Positions 46,401-55,129 of a stretch of 64,000 nucleotides of DNA are shown piece after piece. Below the pieces are notes generated by a model, which was not told the origin of the DNA, ran no database searches, and saw only the letters and a list, made by a program, of their open reading frames with translations. Within the stretch, counting starts at the first letter, position 1. Each line of letters begins with the position of its first letter. Source of the stretch: Polyangiaceae bacterium (lineage in GTDB: Bacteria; Myxococcota_A; Polyangia; Polyangiales; Polyangiaceae); NCBI GenBank assembly GCA_020849655.1, contig JADLFU010000012.1:24075-88074 (forward strand), read 5' to 3'. A program made the translations under genes and the position numbers.

Positions 46401-49400
46401 CGATCCCTCGGCATGCCGTCGCCGAGCACCCACGTGAACAGCTCCGTCTGGCTCTTGCGGCCGTGCCGGTCGACGACCGTCGCGAGCACGCGGTAGCGCC
46501 CCGCCTCACCCGCCTTCAGCGAGCACACGACCGGCGCCTCCGCGGCCGTGACGGCGCACGTGGTCACGTCGCGCTCCAGCTCCTTCATCTCGCCGTCGAT
46601 CTGGTCCCAGTCGAGGCGCGCCGCGCGGACGTCGACCCGCTTGCCCGGGTCGATCTTGCCAGCCTGGTCGGTCACGATGACGCCGAGATCGAGCGCGTCG
46701 CCTGCCTTCACGAACGCGCGCGACGGCCGCAGCCCGACGTACACGTCGGCGGGATGCACGAGCACGGCAGCCGTCGCGCCCCACGCCTGACGGTTGACGT
46801 CCGTGACGCTGGCCTGCGCCGTGATCGAGATCGGGAAGGCCTCCGGCAGCGCGTCGTACTCGAGCCGCACCCGGTGCTCCCCCTGCCCGGTGGTGAGGCC
46901 CGTGAGGGTCTCGTCTTGCGCGGCCTTCGCGCGGCGCCCGCCGAAGGAGAACCACGCGCGCTCCGGGCTCTGTCCGAACTGGTACCCCTCCTGGTTCGCG
47001 GGGCGAAAGCGCGCGGGCGCGCTCGAGAAGCGCCAGCCCACCGGCGCCTCCGCGAGGCCCCCGCCGGCGTAGTACTTCGCGGCGACGGTGATCGTCGAGC
47101 TGCGGCCCACCTCGTGCGGTCCCCCCTCGACCCGCGCGGTCACCTCGAACTCGGGGCGACGGAACTCCTCGATCGAGAACGTGTGGGTGTGCTGACGTCC
47201 GCTCGCGCCCGTCGAGTCGCCCTCGAGCGAGAGCTTCACGCGGGCGCGCCCGAGGTTCGGGGTCTTCGGGATCGAGAACGCGAGATCGAACCCGCCGTGC
47301 CCGTCGACCTCGGCGCGCTGCGCCTTCGAGAGCTCCACGCCGCGCGAGTCGACGACGCTCCAGCTGACGCGTCGGCTCCCGGCCGAGAGCGCGCGCACGT
47401 CGCCGCCGAGCTCTCCCGCGCGCACGCGGAGCAGCCCTTTCACGTGCACCTGCTCGCCGGGCCGGTAGGTCTTCCTGTCGTCGTAGACGAGCCACGCGAG
47501 GGAGTCGCCGATCACGCCGGGCGAGACCCCATCGAACAGCGCCGCCACGTCGTCGCCGCGGCGCGCGACGAGGCTCGTCGTGCCGAGCCCGTCGAGCCTG
47601 GCGAGGCCGTCCGTCCCCGACGTCGCGCGCACGCCCGCGCCCTCGTCGAGCGCGCCGACCTCGACGCCCGCGAGCGGCGCGCCCGTCGCGAGCTCGGTGA
47701 CCCACGCGACCGCGCGCCCGCCGTCGGCCACCGCGTCGAGGCCGAGGTTCGTCACCTGCACCCAGGCGCGCACGGACTCGCGCGGGTGGTCCTTCTTCGC
47801 GGGGCGGGTCGGCTCGACGACCACGATGACGTGGCCGAGCCCTGATTTCAGCGCGCCCGCGAGATCGATCTGCGTCTCGACGAGCTCGTCCGGCGCCTGG
47901 CTGACCGGCACGACGCGCGACCAGAGCAGCGTGCCAGGCGGCGCGCCGCGCTTGCCCTCGTAGTCCCAGTCGCTGCGCCACTTCTTGTACGTCGCCCAGT
48001 CGCGCGGCGTCACGGCGTAGAGCCGCGCCCGCACGGAGGGCTCGTTCACCGTGAACACCGAGAGCGCGCCCTTCACCGCCGGATCGAGCACCATCATCGG
48101 GCGCGACTCCGCGAGGAGCGTGGGCTCCGCCCTGCCGGTCTCGAGCTCGAACACGCGCTCCTCGGCCGACAGCTGCCCGAACGTGTCCGGCACGCCCGGC
48201 AGCGCCGTGATCTTGTACTTCGTCCGCCCCCGCGTGCGCCCGGTGAGGCGCACGATCGGGCCGCTCGCCTGGAGCTTCAGTCCCGGGATCTCCGGCTCGA
48301 CCCGCACGCTCGCCTTGTCGAACCTCGCGGCGGCGACGTCGTTCGAGAACTGGAGCGAGAGCGGGTGCAGCGGCGGGCACTCGCCGCCCCACGCGCACGA
48401 GAGCCGCACCGCGGTCATCGGCCCGAAGGTCGAGAAGCCGAAGGACTGGTCGGCGTCCGTGACGCGAGGCCCCTCGCCCGACGCCGTGCCGCGAGGGACG
48501 GTGACGGTCACGCGGGCGCCGCGCGGCAGCGGGGATCTGGGGCGCACGACGACGAAGCGCCCCGCCTCCGAGCGCCTCGTGAGCTCCCGCACCTCCCGGT
48601 CGGACTCGATCTCGTCGTCCGTCGCCGCGCGCACCTCGACGGGCGACGAGCCCGCGGTGACCCGCAGCGCCGCGCGGGTCGCGGCCGGGTCCATCTTCTG
48701 ATCGAACCCGACGAAGATCAGCGGCTCGAGCCCGACCGGGCCACCGCCGCTCGGGTGCTCCGCTCGAAGCCGCGGCGGCGGCGTACCGAACGTCCAGCGC
48801 ACGTCGCTCGCGAGCACGCCGCCGGCCACCGAGCGCGCGCCCGCCGCGATCTCGACCTTGTACTCGGTCGCCATCGGGAACCGCCCCGTTGGCTCGAAGA
48901 GCGCCGTCTGCGCCCCGATCCAGCGCCACTTGCCCGGCGGCGTCGGCGACAGCGAGACGGGCGGCGGGGTGCGCTCGAGCTCCGCGTGCGACGTGATCGC
49001 GACCATCGGCTGCGAGAACGACACGGAGAGGTGGGGCGCCAGCGTCACCTCGCCGTCGGGCAGGTGCCGGGTCACGGTGAGCGGGCCGGGCTGCGGCGCC
49101 GTGGGCGCGGGCTTGATCGCCCTCGGCGGGAAGGGCTCGGTGACCGTCTTGCCAGCGCGCGGCGGCGGCTGCGACCGGTCGCGGAGCGCGAACGTCGCCT
49201 CGTCGCCCGGCAGCTTCGCGAGCGGAGGCAAGCGCTCGAGCAGGCGGCGCTCGTCGTCCGCGGGGAGCGGCGCGCCCTTCGCGAGCCTGCTCCTCGGCGC
49301 GCCGACCGTCCCGTCGACTTCCGTCACGCGGAAGCCGAGCCCCGATCGGGAGGGCCGCACGACGATCGGCTCCTCGGGCACGGGGGCGGGCGGCGGCTCC

Positions 49401-49492
49401 GTGGGCGGCGGCTCCGGCGGGCGCGCGGCGTGCGGACACGCGAAGAGGACGAGCGGGAGCGCGAGAAGGGCGAGGCGTGCGAGGCGGTTCAT
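43451..49492 (-). CDS. Alpha-2-macroglobulin family lipoprotein with thioester motif
   Basis: A 2013-residue bacterial alpha-2-macroglobulin. The signal peptide ends in LFAC (Cys19), so it is probably periplasmic and lipid-anchored, like E. coli YfhM. The N-terminal ~1100 residues hold MG-type beta-sandwich domains; the A2M core starts around residue 1310. The thioester motif CxEQ is present as CNEQ with Cys1519. These proteins trap proteases by a bait-region cut that exposes the thioester. A helical thioester domain follows and the C-terminus forms the receptor-like domain. In E. coli the partner is PbpC; here it is a Kelch surface protein, with no PbpC seen. Confidence 0.95.
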   Translation of the reverse strand: MNRLARLALLALPLVLFACPHAARPPEPPPTEPPPAPVPEEPIVVRPSRSGLGFRVTEVDGTVGAPRSRLAKGAPLPADDERRLLERLPPLAKLPGDEATFALRDRSQPPPRAGKTVTEPFPPRAIKPAPTAPQPGPLTVTRHLPDGEVTLAPHLSVSFSQPMVAITSHAELERTPPPVSLSPTPPGKWRWIGAQTALFEPTGRFPMATEYKVEIAAGARSVAGGVLASDVRWTFGTPPPRLRAEHPSGGGPVGLEPLIFVGFDQKMDPAATRAALRVTAGSSPVEVRAATDDEIESDREVRELTRRSEAGRFVVVRPRSPLPRGARVTVTVPRGTASGEGPRVTDADQSFGFSTFGPMTAVRLSCAWGGECPPLHPLSLQFSNDVAAARFDKASVRVEPEIPGLKLQASGPIVRLTGRTRGRTKYKITALPGVPDTFGQLSAEERVFELETGRAEPTLLAESRPMMVLDPAVKGALSVFTVNEPSVRARLYAVTPRDWATYKKWRSDWDYEGKRGAPPGTLLWSRVVPVSQAPDELVETQIDLAGALKSGLGHVIVVVEPTRPAKKDHPRESVRAWVQVTNLGLDAVADGGRAVAWVTELATGAPLAGVEVGALDEGAGVRATSGTDGLARLDGLGTTSLVARRGDDVAALFDGVSPGVIGDSLAWLVYDDRKTYRPGEQVHVKGLLRVRAGELGGDVRALSAGSRRVSWSVVDSRGVELSKAQRAEVDGHGGFDLAFSIPKTPNLGRARVKLSLEGDSTGASGRQHTHTFSIEEFRRPEFEVTARVEGGPHEVGRSSTITVAAKYYAGGGLAEAPVGWRFSSAPARFRPANQEGYQFGQSPERAWFSFGGRRAKAAQDETLTGLTTGQGEHRVRLEYDALPEAFPISITAQASVTDVNRQAWGATAAVLVHPADVYVGLRPSRAFVKAGDALDLGVIVTDQAGKIDPGKRVDVRAARLDWDQIDGEMKELERDVTTCAVTAAEAPVVCSLKAGEAGRYRVLATVVDRHGRKSQTELFTWVLGDGMPRDRDLPRDAVRVVPDRASYAPGDTAELLVVAPFAPAEGLVTLQRQGLTHVARFTMRSQTEVVKVPIGEGSFPGVHARVDLVGATPRDGADGEPDPKLPPRPAFATGAAKLPVPPRSRTLAVSAAARDPEIEPGGSTVVDVTLRDDAGAPVEGATVAVVVADEAVLALGAVELPDPIAVFYAPRAPGAAVDVSRDDVVLAALDASKVQLRAAQRAAPKRNGSKKDSSAVGLGKLGAPLARPAPAPSMASKAMDAAGLSLAEREEAKPADQKIATRSDFDPLAAFAPAMTSDAAGRVSLTVKVPDNLTRYRVMAVAAHGERRFGAGEATLTARLPLMVRPSAPRFLNYGDAFELPILVQNQTPAALSVDVVGRASNALFTAGAGRRVEVPAHDRVEVRLPAAAARPGTARFQVAVASGRHVDAATVQLPVWTPATTEAFATYGQLDEGATSQQITLPSGVVREFGGLEVTTSSTQVAALTDAVLYLARDPFDCNEQLASRVMSIAALRDVLSAFGSPSLPPPRELLDGVKRDLAKLRGRQHWSGGFSFWGGDREAWPYLSIHVMHALSRAKDKGFPVPADTLSRGGAYLRQIERYLPPSYHPEVRRALVAYSLYVQKRLGDGEPARARSLLAEAGGVERVGLETLGWLLSSMSGDPGSTKEVEAIRRHLANRVSETAGAAHFVTSYEDGAHLLLSSDRRADGVILDALIEDQRDNDLIPKGVAGLLAHRKAGRWYNTQENAFVLIALDRYFSTYEKATPDFVARAWLGDFFAGEHAFRGRTTERHQVDVPMSALADLGSAPLVLAKEGEGRMYYRVGMRYAPADLRLPPAEHGFTVSRTYEGADSPGDVTRDADGTWRVKAGAKVRVRVSMIAPSRRYHVALVDPLPAGLEPMNPALAVTGAIPADDAAAKQSGAPWWWSRSWYEHQNLRDERVEAFTSLLWDGVYDYSYVARATTPGTFVVPPPKAEEMYSPETFGRGAGDRMVVE

Positions 49493-49531
49493 CGGTCCCC
49501 CGTCGTGGCGACGTGCGCCCGGCAGGATACG

Positions 49532-51148
49532 TCACCGCGCGCGCGCGCGTGCGCTGCCCCTGCGCCGGCGAACAAGCCCCACAGCGCTCCAGGCGAGGGC
49601 GGCGATCGCGAGCGCGCGTGGAGGCGTCGCGTCGCGCGCCCCGCGGCCCGGCGTGGCGCACGCGCACGCGCCGTCGTCGCCAGCGGGGGAGGCCGGAGCG
49701 GCCGTCGGCTTGCGGAGGAAGACGTGGCTGGTCACCGAGCGCGGGGCGCCCCGGACGAGCGCCTCGACCCGGATCCGCGACTCACCGGTCGCCGGCGCGG
49801 CGAACGTCCGCTCCAGGACGAAGGGGCTCGCGTCGACGGGCACCTCGTCGAGCGCCACGCCGTCCGCGACGAACCGCGCCGTCTCGCCGGCCGAGCCCGT
49901 GATCGTCGCGCGCAGGGTCACGGCGTCCGCGCGCACGGTGTCGTCGTCGTGGGCGACGCTGGCGGCGAGCTCGATCATCGGGTCCGCGGGCCCATCGAGC
50001 TTCACGACCGTGCGCCCGCGCCGGACGCCCGCGAGCACGCCGGCCACCGACAGCTCCTCGACGAACACCATCGTCGTCGGGCTGCCGATCGGGCTGGAGG
50101 TGAGCTCCATCGCGCCGCCACCCGAGTGGTCGTCGCTGCCGCCGATCGCGGCGACGTGCGCGCCGGTCGCGAGCCATGACTCCCAGATCTCGAACGTTCG
50201 CTCGCCGAACAGGACCCCGGCCTTCTTCACCGAGCCGGTGCCGAGCTCGATGGCGCGGATGCGCGACGGCGCGAGCGGCTGCTTCCACGCGCACCCGAGG
50301 CACGCGTCGCCGAGCTCGAAGGCCGGGTGGTTCACCGCGAAGATCGCGCCCTGCGCCTCGATCGCGTCGACCGCGGCGTCGATCGTGACGCCGGGCTGGC
50401 CGATCTTGTGGTCGACCCACCGGGTCGCGCCGACAGCGTTCGCGTGGCCGTCGTACGTCGTGAACTCGAACCCTGGCACCAGCAACAGCTCGGGGTGCCG
50501 CGCGGAGACGTCGGCGAACCACGACAGCTGCGCGTCGGTGTTGTGATCGGAGAGCTCGACGAAATCGAGCCCGCGCGACCGCGCGAACGTCGCGATCGCG
50601 TCGAGCGTCGGGCTCGCGTCGCCGCTCTCGCGGGCGTGCACGTGGAAGTCGCCGGCGACCCACCTCGCGCCGCCGCCGATGGGCGCCGCCGGCGAGTACG
50701 GTCGACGCTCGGGCTGGGGGGCCAGGGTCGGCGTGTCGCGCAGGCGCACGACGACGCGGTAGCGCGCGGGCTGGTGCTTCACGAGCGCCTTGCCGACGAC
50801 GACGCGCCACGCGCCGGCGGGCAGCGGGCCGGGCACGTAGCTGCGCGACGCGGCGAGCTCGCCGACGATCGCAGGCTCCTTGTGTCCCCCGCCCCAGCCG
50901 CGAAATCCTTCGGGATCGAGCAGCCCCCAGTCGAGGACGTCCCCGTCGGTGAGGCCCTCGTGCTGGACCTCGATCTCGCGCGTCCCCGCTGGCACGTCGA
51001 AGGGCAGGAAGAAGTGGTCGAGCGCGTCGTCGGGCGCGGCGCCCTCGAACGCGAGCTCCGAGTCCGCCCGCGCCTCCGTGGCGAGCGAGAGCGACGCGGC
51101 GAGCGAGAGCGACGCGGCGAGGAGCGAACCACACGAGGCCCGGCGCAC
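49532..51148 (-). CDS. PHP-domain (CehA/McbA-like) metallohydrolase, exported, MYXO-CTERM-like
   Basis: About 538 residues from GTG 51148. A signal peptide of ~30 residues ends near TEARADS. Residues ~35-150 are an N-terminal beta-rich part. The PHP domain has the metal motif GDFHVHARESGD, SDHN at about residue 205 and GGSDDHSGG further on, as in CehA-like enzymes that act on phosphoesters or carbamates. The C-terminus, CACA then a hydrophobic stretch and RRRR, resembles a MYXO-CTERM anchor signal. The open frame extends upstream to 51244 but overlaps the next gene, and the signal peptide begins at this GTG. Downstream of the tail-anchored protein gene (29 bp gap). Confidence 0.83.
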   Translation of the reverse strand: MRRASCGSLLAASLSLAASLSLATEARADSELAFEGAAPDDALDHFFLPFDVPAGTREIEVQHEGLTDGDVLDWGLLDPEGFRGWGGGHKEPAIVGELAASRSYVPGPLPAGAWRVVVGKALVKHQPARYRVVVRLRDTPTLAPQPERRPYSPAAPIGGGARWVAGDFHVHARESGDASPTLDAIATFARSRGLDFVELSDHNTDAQLSWFADVSARHPELLLVPGFEFTTYDGHANAVGATRWVDHKIGQPGVTIDAAVDAIEAQGAIFAVNHPAFELGDACLGCAWKQPLAPSRIRAIELGTGSVKKAGVLFGERTFEIWESWLATGAHVAAIGGSDDHSGGGAMELTSSPIGSPTTMVFVEELSVAGVLAGVRRGRTVVKLDGPADPMIELAASVAHDDDTVRADAVTLRATITGSAGETARFVADGVALDEVPVDASPFVLERTFAAPATGESRIRVEALVRGAPRSVTSHVFLRKPTAAPASPAGDDGACACATPGRGARDATPPRALAIAALAWSAVGLVRRRRGSARARAR

Positions 51149-51177
51149 GCGCGGCAGCTTCGCACGAAAGCGGACCG

Positions 51178-51918
51178 TCAGCGGAAGTACGCGGCGACGG
51201 CGATCACGGCAACGATGGCGACGACCACCGCGACCGGTCGCCACGGGATCTGTGTGAGCTTCGTGGGCTCGGCCCTCGCGGGCCCTGCGACCTCGGCGCG
51301 CGGAGGCTGAGCGCGCCGCTCGGGGGCGCGAGGCTCGCGGGCGCGCGGCGAGGAGGCGATCGGCCGCGTGGCCACCTTCGACACCGCGACCTCGGCGGTG
51401 GCCTCCGCCTCGACCCTGGGGGGGCGCTTCGCGCGGCGCGCCGCCCTCTCCTCTGCGAGCGCGACGGCCTCCTCCCGCTCGCGCAGCCGGGCTTCGTCCG
51501 CGGCCCGGCGGGCCGCCTCGGTCGCGTCGAGGCGCTCCGCTTCGCGACGGCGGCGCTCCGCCAGGCGCTCCTCGTCGGCGCGGGTCGAGTCGTGCTGGGA
51601 CCGCGCGGCGTTCGCGCGGCGCTCGCGCTTCTTGCTCTTCGTCGCGGCGGGTCGAGGGGCCACGACCGGGATCCCGAGGACGGGCGCCGGACCGCTGGCG
51701 CGCCGCTTCTTCTTCTCCCAGCGCGGCGCCGCCGGAGGGGGCGCGGCGACGGGCGCGACAGGCGCCGCCCCTGGCGCGATCGGCGCGGCGGCGGCCGGGA
51801 TGGTCGTCCGCGCCGGCGCGGCCGGTGGCTCGGCGGGCGGAGCTTCGTCGGGATCGTCGTCCCAGAGATCATCGAAGTCGATCGAGGTGGTCACGTCGCG
51901 CTCCGGCAGCGACCGCAC
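51178..51918 (-). CDS. Tail-anchored protein with acidic N-terminus and coiled coil
   Basis: A 246-residue protein I do not recognise. Residues 1-35 are acidic, then Pro/Ala-rich to ~90. Residues ~100-165 are Arg/Glu/Ala-rich with heptad-like spacing, probably a coiled coil, followed by a basic Pro-rich stretch. A single transmembrane helix (PVAVVVAIVAVIAVAAYF) is at the very C-terminus, so most of the chain is cytoplasmic. The start is GTG 51918; GTG at 51894 is possible. The function cannot be guessed. It sits between a glutamine amidotransferase and the PHP gene, all on the minus strand. Confidence 0.62.
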   Translation of the reverse strand: MRSLPERDVTTSIDFDDLWDDDPDEAPPAEPPAAPARTTIPAAAAPIAPGAAPVAPVAAPPPAAPRWEKKKRRASGPAPVLGIPVVAPRPAATKSKKRERRANAARSQHDSTRADEERLAERRRREAERLDATEAARRAADEARLREREEAVALAEERAARRAKRPPRVEAEATAEVAVSKVATRPIASSPRAREPRAPERRAQPPRAEVAGPARAEPTKLTQIPWRPVAVVVAIVAVIAVAAYFR

Positions 51919-51921
51919 CCG

Positions 51922-52698
51922 CTAGCACGAAACCACGGTGAGCGCGCTCGGTCGCTCGGTCGGGCTCGGCTCGCCGAGCTCGCACGCGCGCGGCGCCGAC
52001 GCGCCGCCGAGGCGGGTCGCCCTCCACAGCGATCCCTGCGGGAGCTCCCGCCAGCGCTCCGTCGTCAGCGGCTCGCTGGCGAAGGTCACGCTCGCCGTGC
52101 GTCTCCCCTCTCCCTCTCCCCGCTCGAGCACGAACAGCGAGCGCCCCGAGCGGTGCGCGAACATCCGATCGCCGTCGGACAGCAGGAAGTTCACCGCGCC
52201 CCGGCCCGCGAAGCAGGCGAGGCGCCGCGCCGCCGTCGCGAGCCCGTGCTCGGCGTCGCCCGGCGCCGCGTCGAGGCAGGTCAGCAGAAACGCGAACAGC
52301 CGCTCGCTGTCGGTGTCTCCCTCGACCTCGGCGGCGCGCGCGGGCGAGCACATCGCGACGAGGCCCGGCACGTCGTCGACGGTGCCGTTGTGCGCGAGCA
52401 CCCACCCGCCGCGCTCGAACGGGTGCGTGTTGGCGAGCGACACGGGGCCGACCGTGCGCTGGCGGACGTGCGCGATCGCGACGGCCGCCCGCTCCGTGCG
52501 CGCCTCCTCGCGGAACACGGGCGACTCTCCCGCGCACTCGACGCGCCTGTGCACCCGCCAGCCCTGCCCGGCGCTCGCCGCCACCCCCCACCCGTCGCGG
52601 TGTTCGCGCGAGAGCGCCCCGAGGCTGCGCGGCGCCGTGCTCAGCAGCGCCTCCAGCGACACGGGAGCCTGCGCGACGACGCCGAGCATCCGACACAT
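51922..52698 (-). CDS. Class II glutamine amidotransferase (YafJ/EgtC-like)
   Basis: A 258-residue Ntn-type glutamine amidotransferase. The N-terminus MCRMLGVV exposes Cys2 as the nucleophile once Met is removed. HRDGWGVA, HVRQRTVGPVSLANTHPF and the WVLAHNGTVDD loop (oxyanion and glutamine binding) follow, as does the SDTERLFAFLL-like region. YafJ/EgtC-like members act in ergothioneine or other amide/amine transfer, but no ergothioneine genes are near. Start ATG 52698, with the tRNA-Asp promoter on the other strand 63 bp away. It is followed by the tail-anchored gene after 3 bp. Confidence 0.88.
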   Translation of the reverse strand: MCRMLGVVAQAPVSLEALLSTAPRSLGALSREHRDGWGVAASAGQGWRVHRRVECAGESPVFREEARTERAAVAIAHVRQRTVGPVSLANTHPFERGGWVLAHNGTVDDVPGLVAMCSPARAAEVEGDTDSERLFAFLLTCLDAAPGDAEHGLATAARRLACFAGRGAVNFLLSDGDRMFAHRSGRSLFVLERGEGEGRRTASVTFASEPLTTERWRELPQGSLWRATRLGGASAPRACELGEPSPTERPSALTVVSC

Positions 52699-52760
52699 GG
52701 CCCCCGAGCGATGCCATATCCACGCTCCCCCGGCCCAGTTCCAGGCGCTGTCGATTCTGT

Positions 52761-52795
52761 TTGACAGTCCAGGGCTCGCCGCTGTAATCAGCGGC
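52761..52795 (+). promoter_or_regulatory. tRNA-Asp promoter with overlapping hairpin
   Basis: TTGACA (52761-52766), a 16-bp spacer and TGTAAT (52783-52788) give a near-consensus promoter; transcription would start ~52795, 28 nt before the tRNA. A perfect 7-bp inverted repeat, GCCGCTG (52778-52784) and CAGCGGC (52789-52795), spans the -10 and is followed by TCCCTTTT. It could be an operator-like dyad or a terminator-like hairpin; the promoter reading fits the tRNA better. Confidence 0.6.
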
Positions 52796-52822
52796 TCCCT
52801 TTTCGGGGCCAGGTTGTTCCCT

Positions 52823-52896
<74 letters not shown>

Positions 52897-53178
52897 CTGT
52901 ACCGCGCGCGCTGCCCCCCGTCGGGCGCGCCGCCCTCGAGGTCCTCGCCGCCACGGCTCACCGTGGCGCGTTCGCGGGTTGTCGGCGGCCCGTCACGAGG
53001 CTGACGGAGCGCCCGCGCGCGGCCCTCCCATCCTGCGAATTTCAGCGTGGACCCAAACTTGCTCTCCGGCCTCCGAGTCTCCCCAACCATTCGTTGACGT
53101 GCGCACCCGTCCGTGAAAGGTGCCCCGTCTGTTCGCGCGCCCCGGAGGCGCGCGTCGATTCCTCATCAGGAGCGTTTC

Positions 53179-54474
53179 ATGCGTTTCCGTTCGGCAGTCC
53201 TCCCCGCGATCTTCGCGGCCACCCTCTCCGTCCCGGCGCTCGCGCAGCAGACCGATCCGACCGCGCCCGCGGGCGCCCCCGGGCAGACGGCGCCGGCCGG
53301 CGGTCCGACGCTCACCGTCGACTCGAGCGGGCAGACCACGGTCGGCGCGCCTGCTCAGGCGGGCCCCAAGGACGAGGTGAAGAAGGAGGAGCCCAAGAAG
53401 GCGGCGACGCCCCCGCCTCGCCTCATCTGGCGCGGCTCGACGGCGGTCATCGACCAGTCGATGACGCCCGAGACCGTCGGGATCGGCCACGACTACCAGA
53501 CCCGCAACCCGCTCTACCAGCTGTGGATCTCGGTGCGCCCCCGCGTCTGGCTGCTCGACGACGGGACGAACAGCATCAACATCAACGCGCGCATCGACAT
53601 GTACAAGGAGATGACGTCGTCCGACGACAGCACGCTCCGGCGCCAGAACATCCTCGGCGACATCTGGATCAACGCTCCCTACTCGCGCAAGCTCTACCGG
53701 AAGGACGGCTACGCGACGTCGGTGAGCTTCGGCCCCCGCGTGCTCTTGCCGACGTCGATGGACTCGCGCGCGCGCGGCGTGATCGTGACCGCGGGCGCCG
53801 GCGGCGGCGTGGTGCAGATGTTCCCGCTGTCCCGCGGGAGCGACTGGTTCTCGTCGGCGCGCGTCGCGGGGATCGCGTACTACACCCACGCCTTCACGAA
53901 GGCGACGACCCGCCAGGACGCGGACACCCTCGCCGATCGCCCGACGATGCAGACCGACGGCCGCACCGGTCGCAACTACCAGCTGTCGGGCGGGTTCCTG
54001 GTGAACCACCAGTTCCTCGGCGTCCTCGACACCGGCGTGCAGATCACCGACAAACTCGGCTTCACGTTCGACGCCATCTTCATCTCCCAGTGGAAGTACA
54101 ACCACTCGGAGGCGTGCACGCCGGTCACGATCTCGAACGGCACCGCGTGCGGCGGCTCGAACCCGGACAACCCCGATCCGCAGCGCTACACGCTGCTGTC
54201 GTGGATCCTCGGCGGCTTCGACTACCAGCTCACCGAGGATCTGAACCTCGCGCTCGGCTACTACCACGTGACGAACACCATCGCGCCGAGCGGCAACCGC
54301 CAGAACCTCTTCTACTCCCCCGACGGCGGTCGCTTCTACCTCACCGCCACGGTCGGCCTCGACGCCTTGTACGAGCGCTTCCGCGGCAAGCCCGACGACG
54401 GCCCGAACAGCCCCGCCGGCGGCGCCCGCGGCCTCACCAAGGGCACCCCGCCTCCCGGCCTCGGATCGTTCTGA
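53179..54474 (+). CDS. Outer-membrane protein, porin-like
   Basis: A 431-residue protein. ATG 53179 is preceded by AGGAGC. The signal peptide ends in VPALAQQ (residue ~23). Residues ~25-80 are Pro/Ala/Lys-rich. The rest alternates polar and hydrophobic residues as in beta-barrels, with strands such as NSININARIDMYKEM, SARVAGIAYYTHAF and LNLALGYYHVTNT, and a C-terminal Ser-Phe. The transport role is not known. Similar proteins are abundant in myxobacterial outer membranes. The 282 bp upstream (52897-53178, after the tRNA) hold no gene that I can see. Confidence 0.72.
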   Translation: MRFRSAVLPAIFAATLSVPALAQQTDPTAPAGAPGQTAPAGGPTLTVDSSGQTTVGAPAQAGPKDEVKKEEPKKAATPPPRLIWRGSTAVIDQSMTPETVGIGHDYQTRNPLYQLWISVRPRVWLLDDGTNSININARIDMYKEMTSSDDSTLRRQNILGDIWINAPYSRKLYRKDGYATSVSFGPRVLLPTSMDSRARGVIVTAGAGGGVVQMFPLSRGSDWFSSARVAGIAYYTHAFTKATTRQDADTLADRPTMQTDGRTGRNYQLSGGFLVNHQFLGVLDTGVQITDKLGFTFDAIFISQWKYNHSEACTPVTISNGTACGGSNPDNPDPQRYTLLSWILGGFDYQLTEDLNLALGYYHVTNTIAPSGNRQNLFYSPDGGRFYLTATVGLDALYERFRGKPDDGPNSPAGGARGLTKGTPPPGLGSF

Positions 54475-54475
54475 C

Positions 54476-55120
54476 GTGGGCGCGGGCGGCGTCCTCGACG
54501 ACCCGCTGCACGATCTGCTGGCGGCGCAGCTCCCCGAGCGGCCGCCGCGGGTGCGCGAGCTCGAGGACGAGGCCGCGCGCGCCCGCTTCCCCATCGTCGG
54601 CCCGCTCGTCGGCCGCCTGCTCGAGACGACGGCGCGCGCGGTCGGCGCGGCGCGCGTGCTCGAGCTCGGCTCCGGCTTCGGGTACAGCGCGTACTGGTTC
54701 TCCCGCGCGCTCGGCGAGGGATCGTCGCTCGTCTGGACGGACGCCTCCGCAGAGAACGAGGCCCGCGCGCGCTCGCTGCGCGACGCCGAGTTCCCGCACG
54801 TGGCGGTGACGTTCCTCCGCGGCGACGCGCTGGAGGTCGCGGCGCCGCTCGAGGGGCCGTTCGACGTCGTGTTCTGTGACGTCGACAAGCACGAGTACCC
54901 GGCGGCGCTCGAGCTCGCGCGCGCGAAGGCGCGGGTCGGCGGCGCGATCGTCTTCGACAACGTGCTCTGGGCGCGGCGCGTGCTGCCGGGCGGCGACGAC
55001 GGATCGGCGGCGACGGCGGGCGTGCTCGGGCTGCTCGCCGCGCTGAGATCGGCGAGCGATCTGGCCACCTCGATCGTGCCGGTGAGGGACGGCGTGTCCG
55101 TCTCGATCAAACTGCGCTAG
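54476..55120 (+). CDS. SAM-dependent O-methyltransferase (class I)
   Basis: A 214-residue methyltransferase. The SAM-binding motif is VLELGSGFGYSAYWF (near residue 59). FDVVFCDVDKHEYPAAL supplies the metal-binding Asp, and IVFDNVLWAR supplies the second Asp/Asn, as in the catechol or caffeoyl-CoA O-methyltransferase group. The acceptor is unknown; these enzymes methylate catechols and natural products. It starts at GTG 54476, 1 bp after the porin-like gene's stop, and is followed by the peroxiredoxin gene 9 bp later, so all three are probably co-transcribed. Confidence 0.87.
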   Translation: MGAGGVLDDPLHDLLAAQLPERPPRVRELEDEAARARFPIVGPLVGRLLETTARAVGAARVLELGSGFGYSAYWFSRALGEGSSLVWTDASAENEARARSLRDAEFPHVAVTFLRGDALEVAAPLEGPFDVVFCDVDKHEYPAALELARAKARVGGAIVFDNVLWARRVLPGGDDGSAATAGVLGLLAALRSASDLATSIVPVRDGVSVSIKLR

Positions 55121-55129
55121 AGGTGCGCG

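Noticed and set aside
46506..49667. A 1053-residue minus-strand frame in a different phase from the alpha-2-macroglobulin
   Set aside because: Same strand but another reading frame, with Arg/Ala/Pro-rich composition and no motif. The alpha-2-macroglobulin frame has a signal peptide and thioester.
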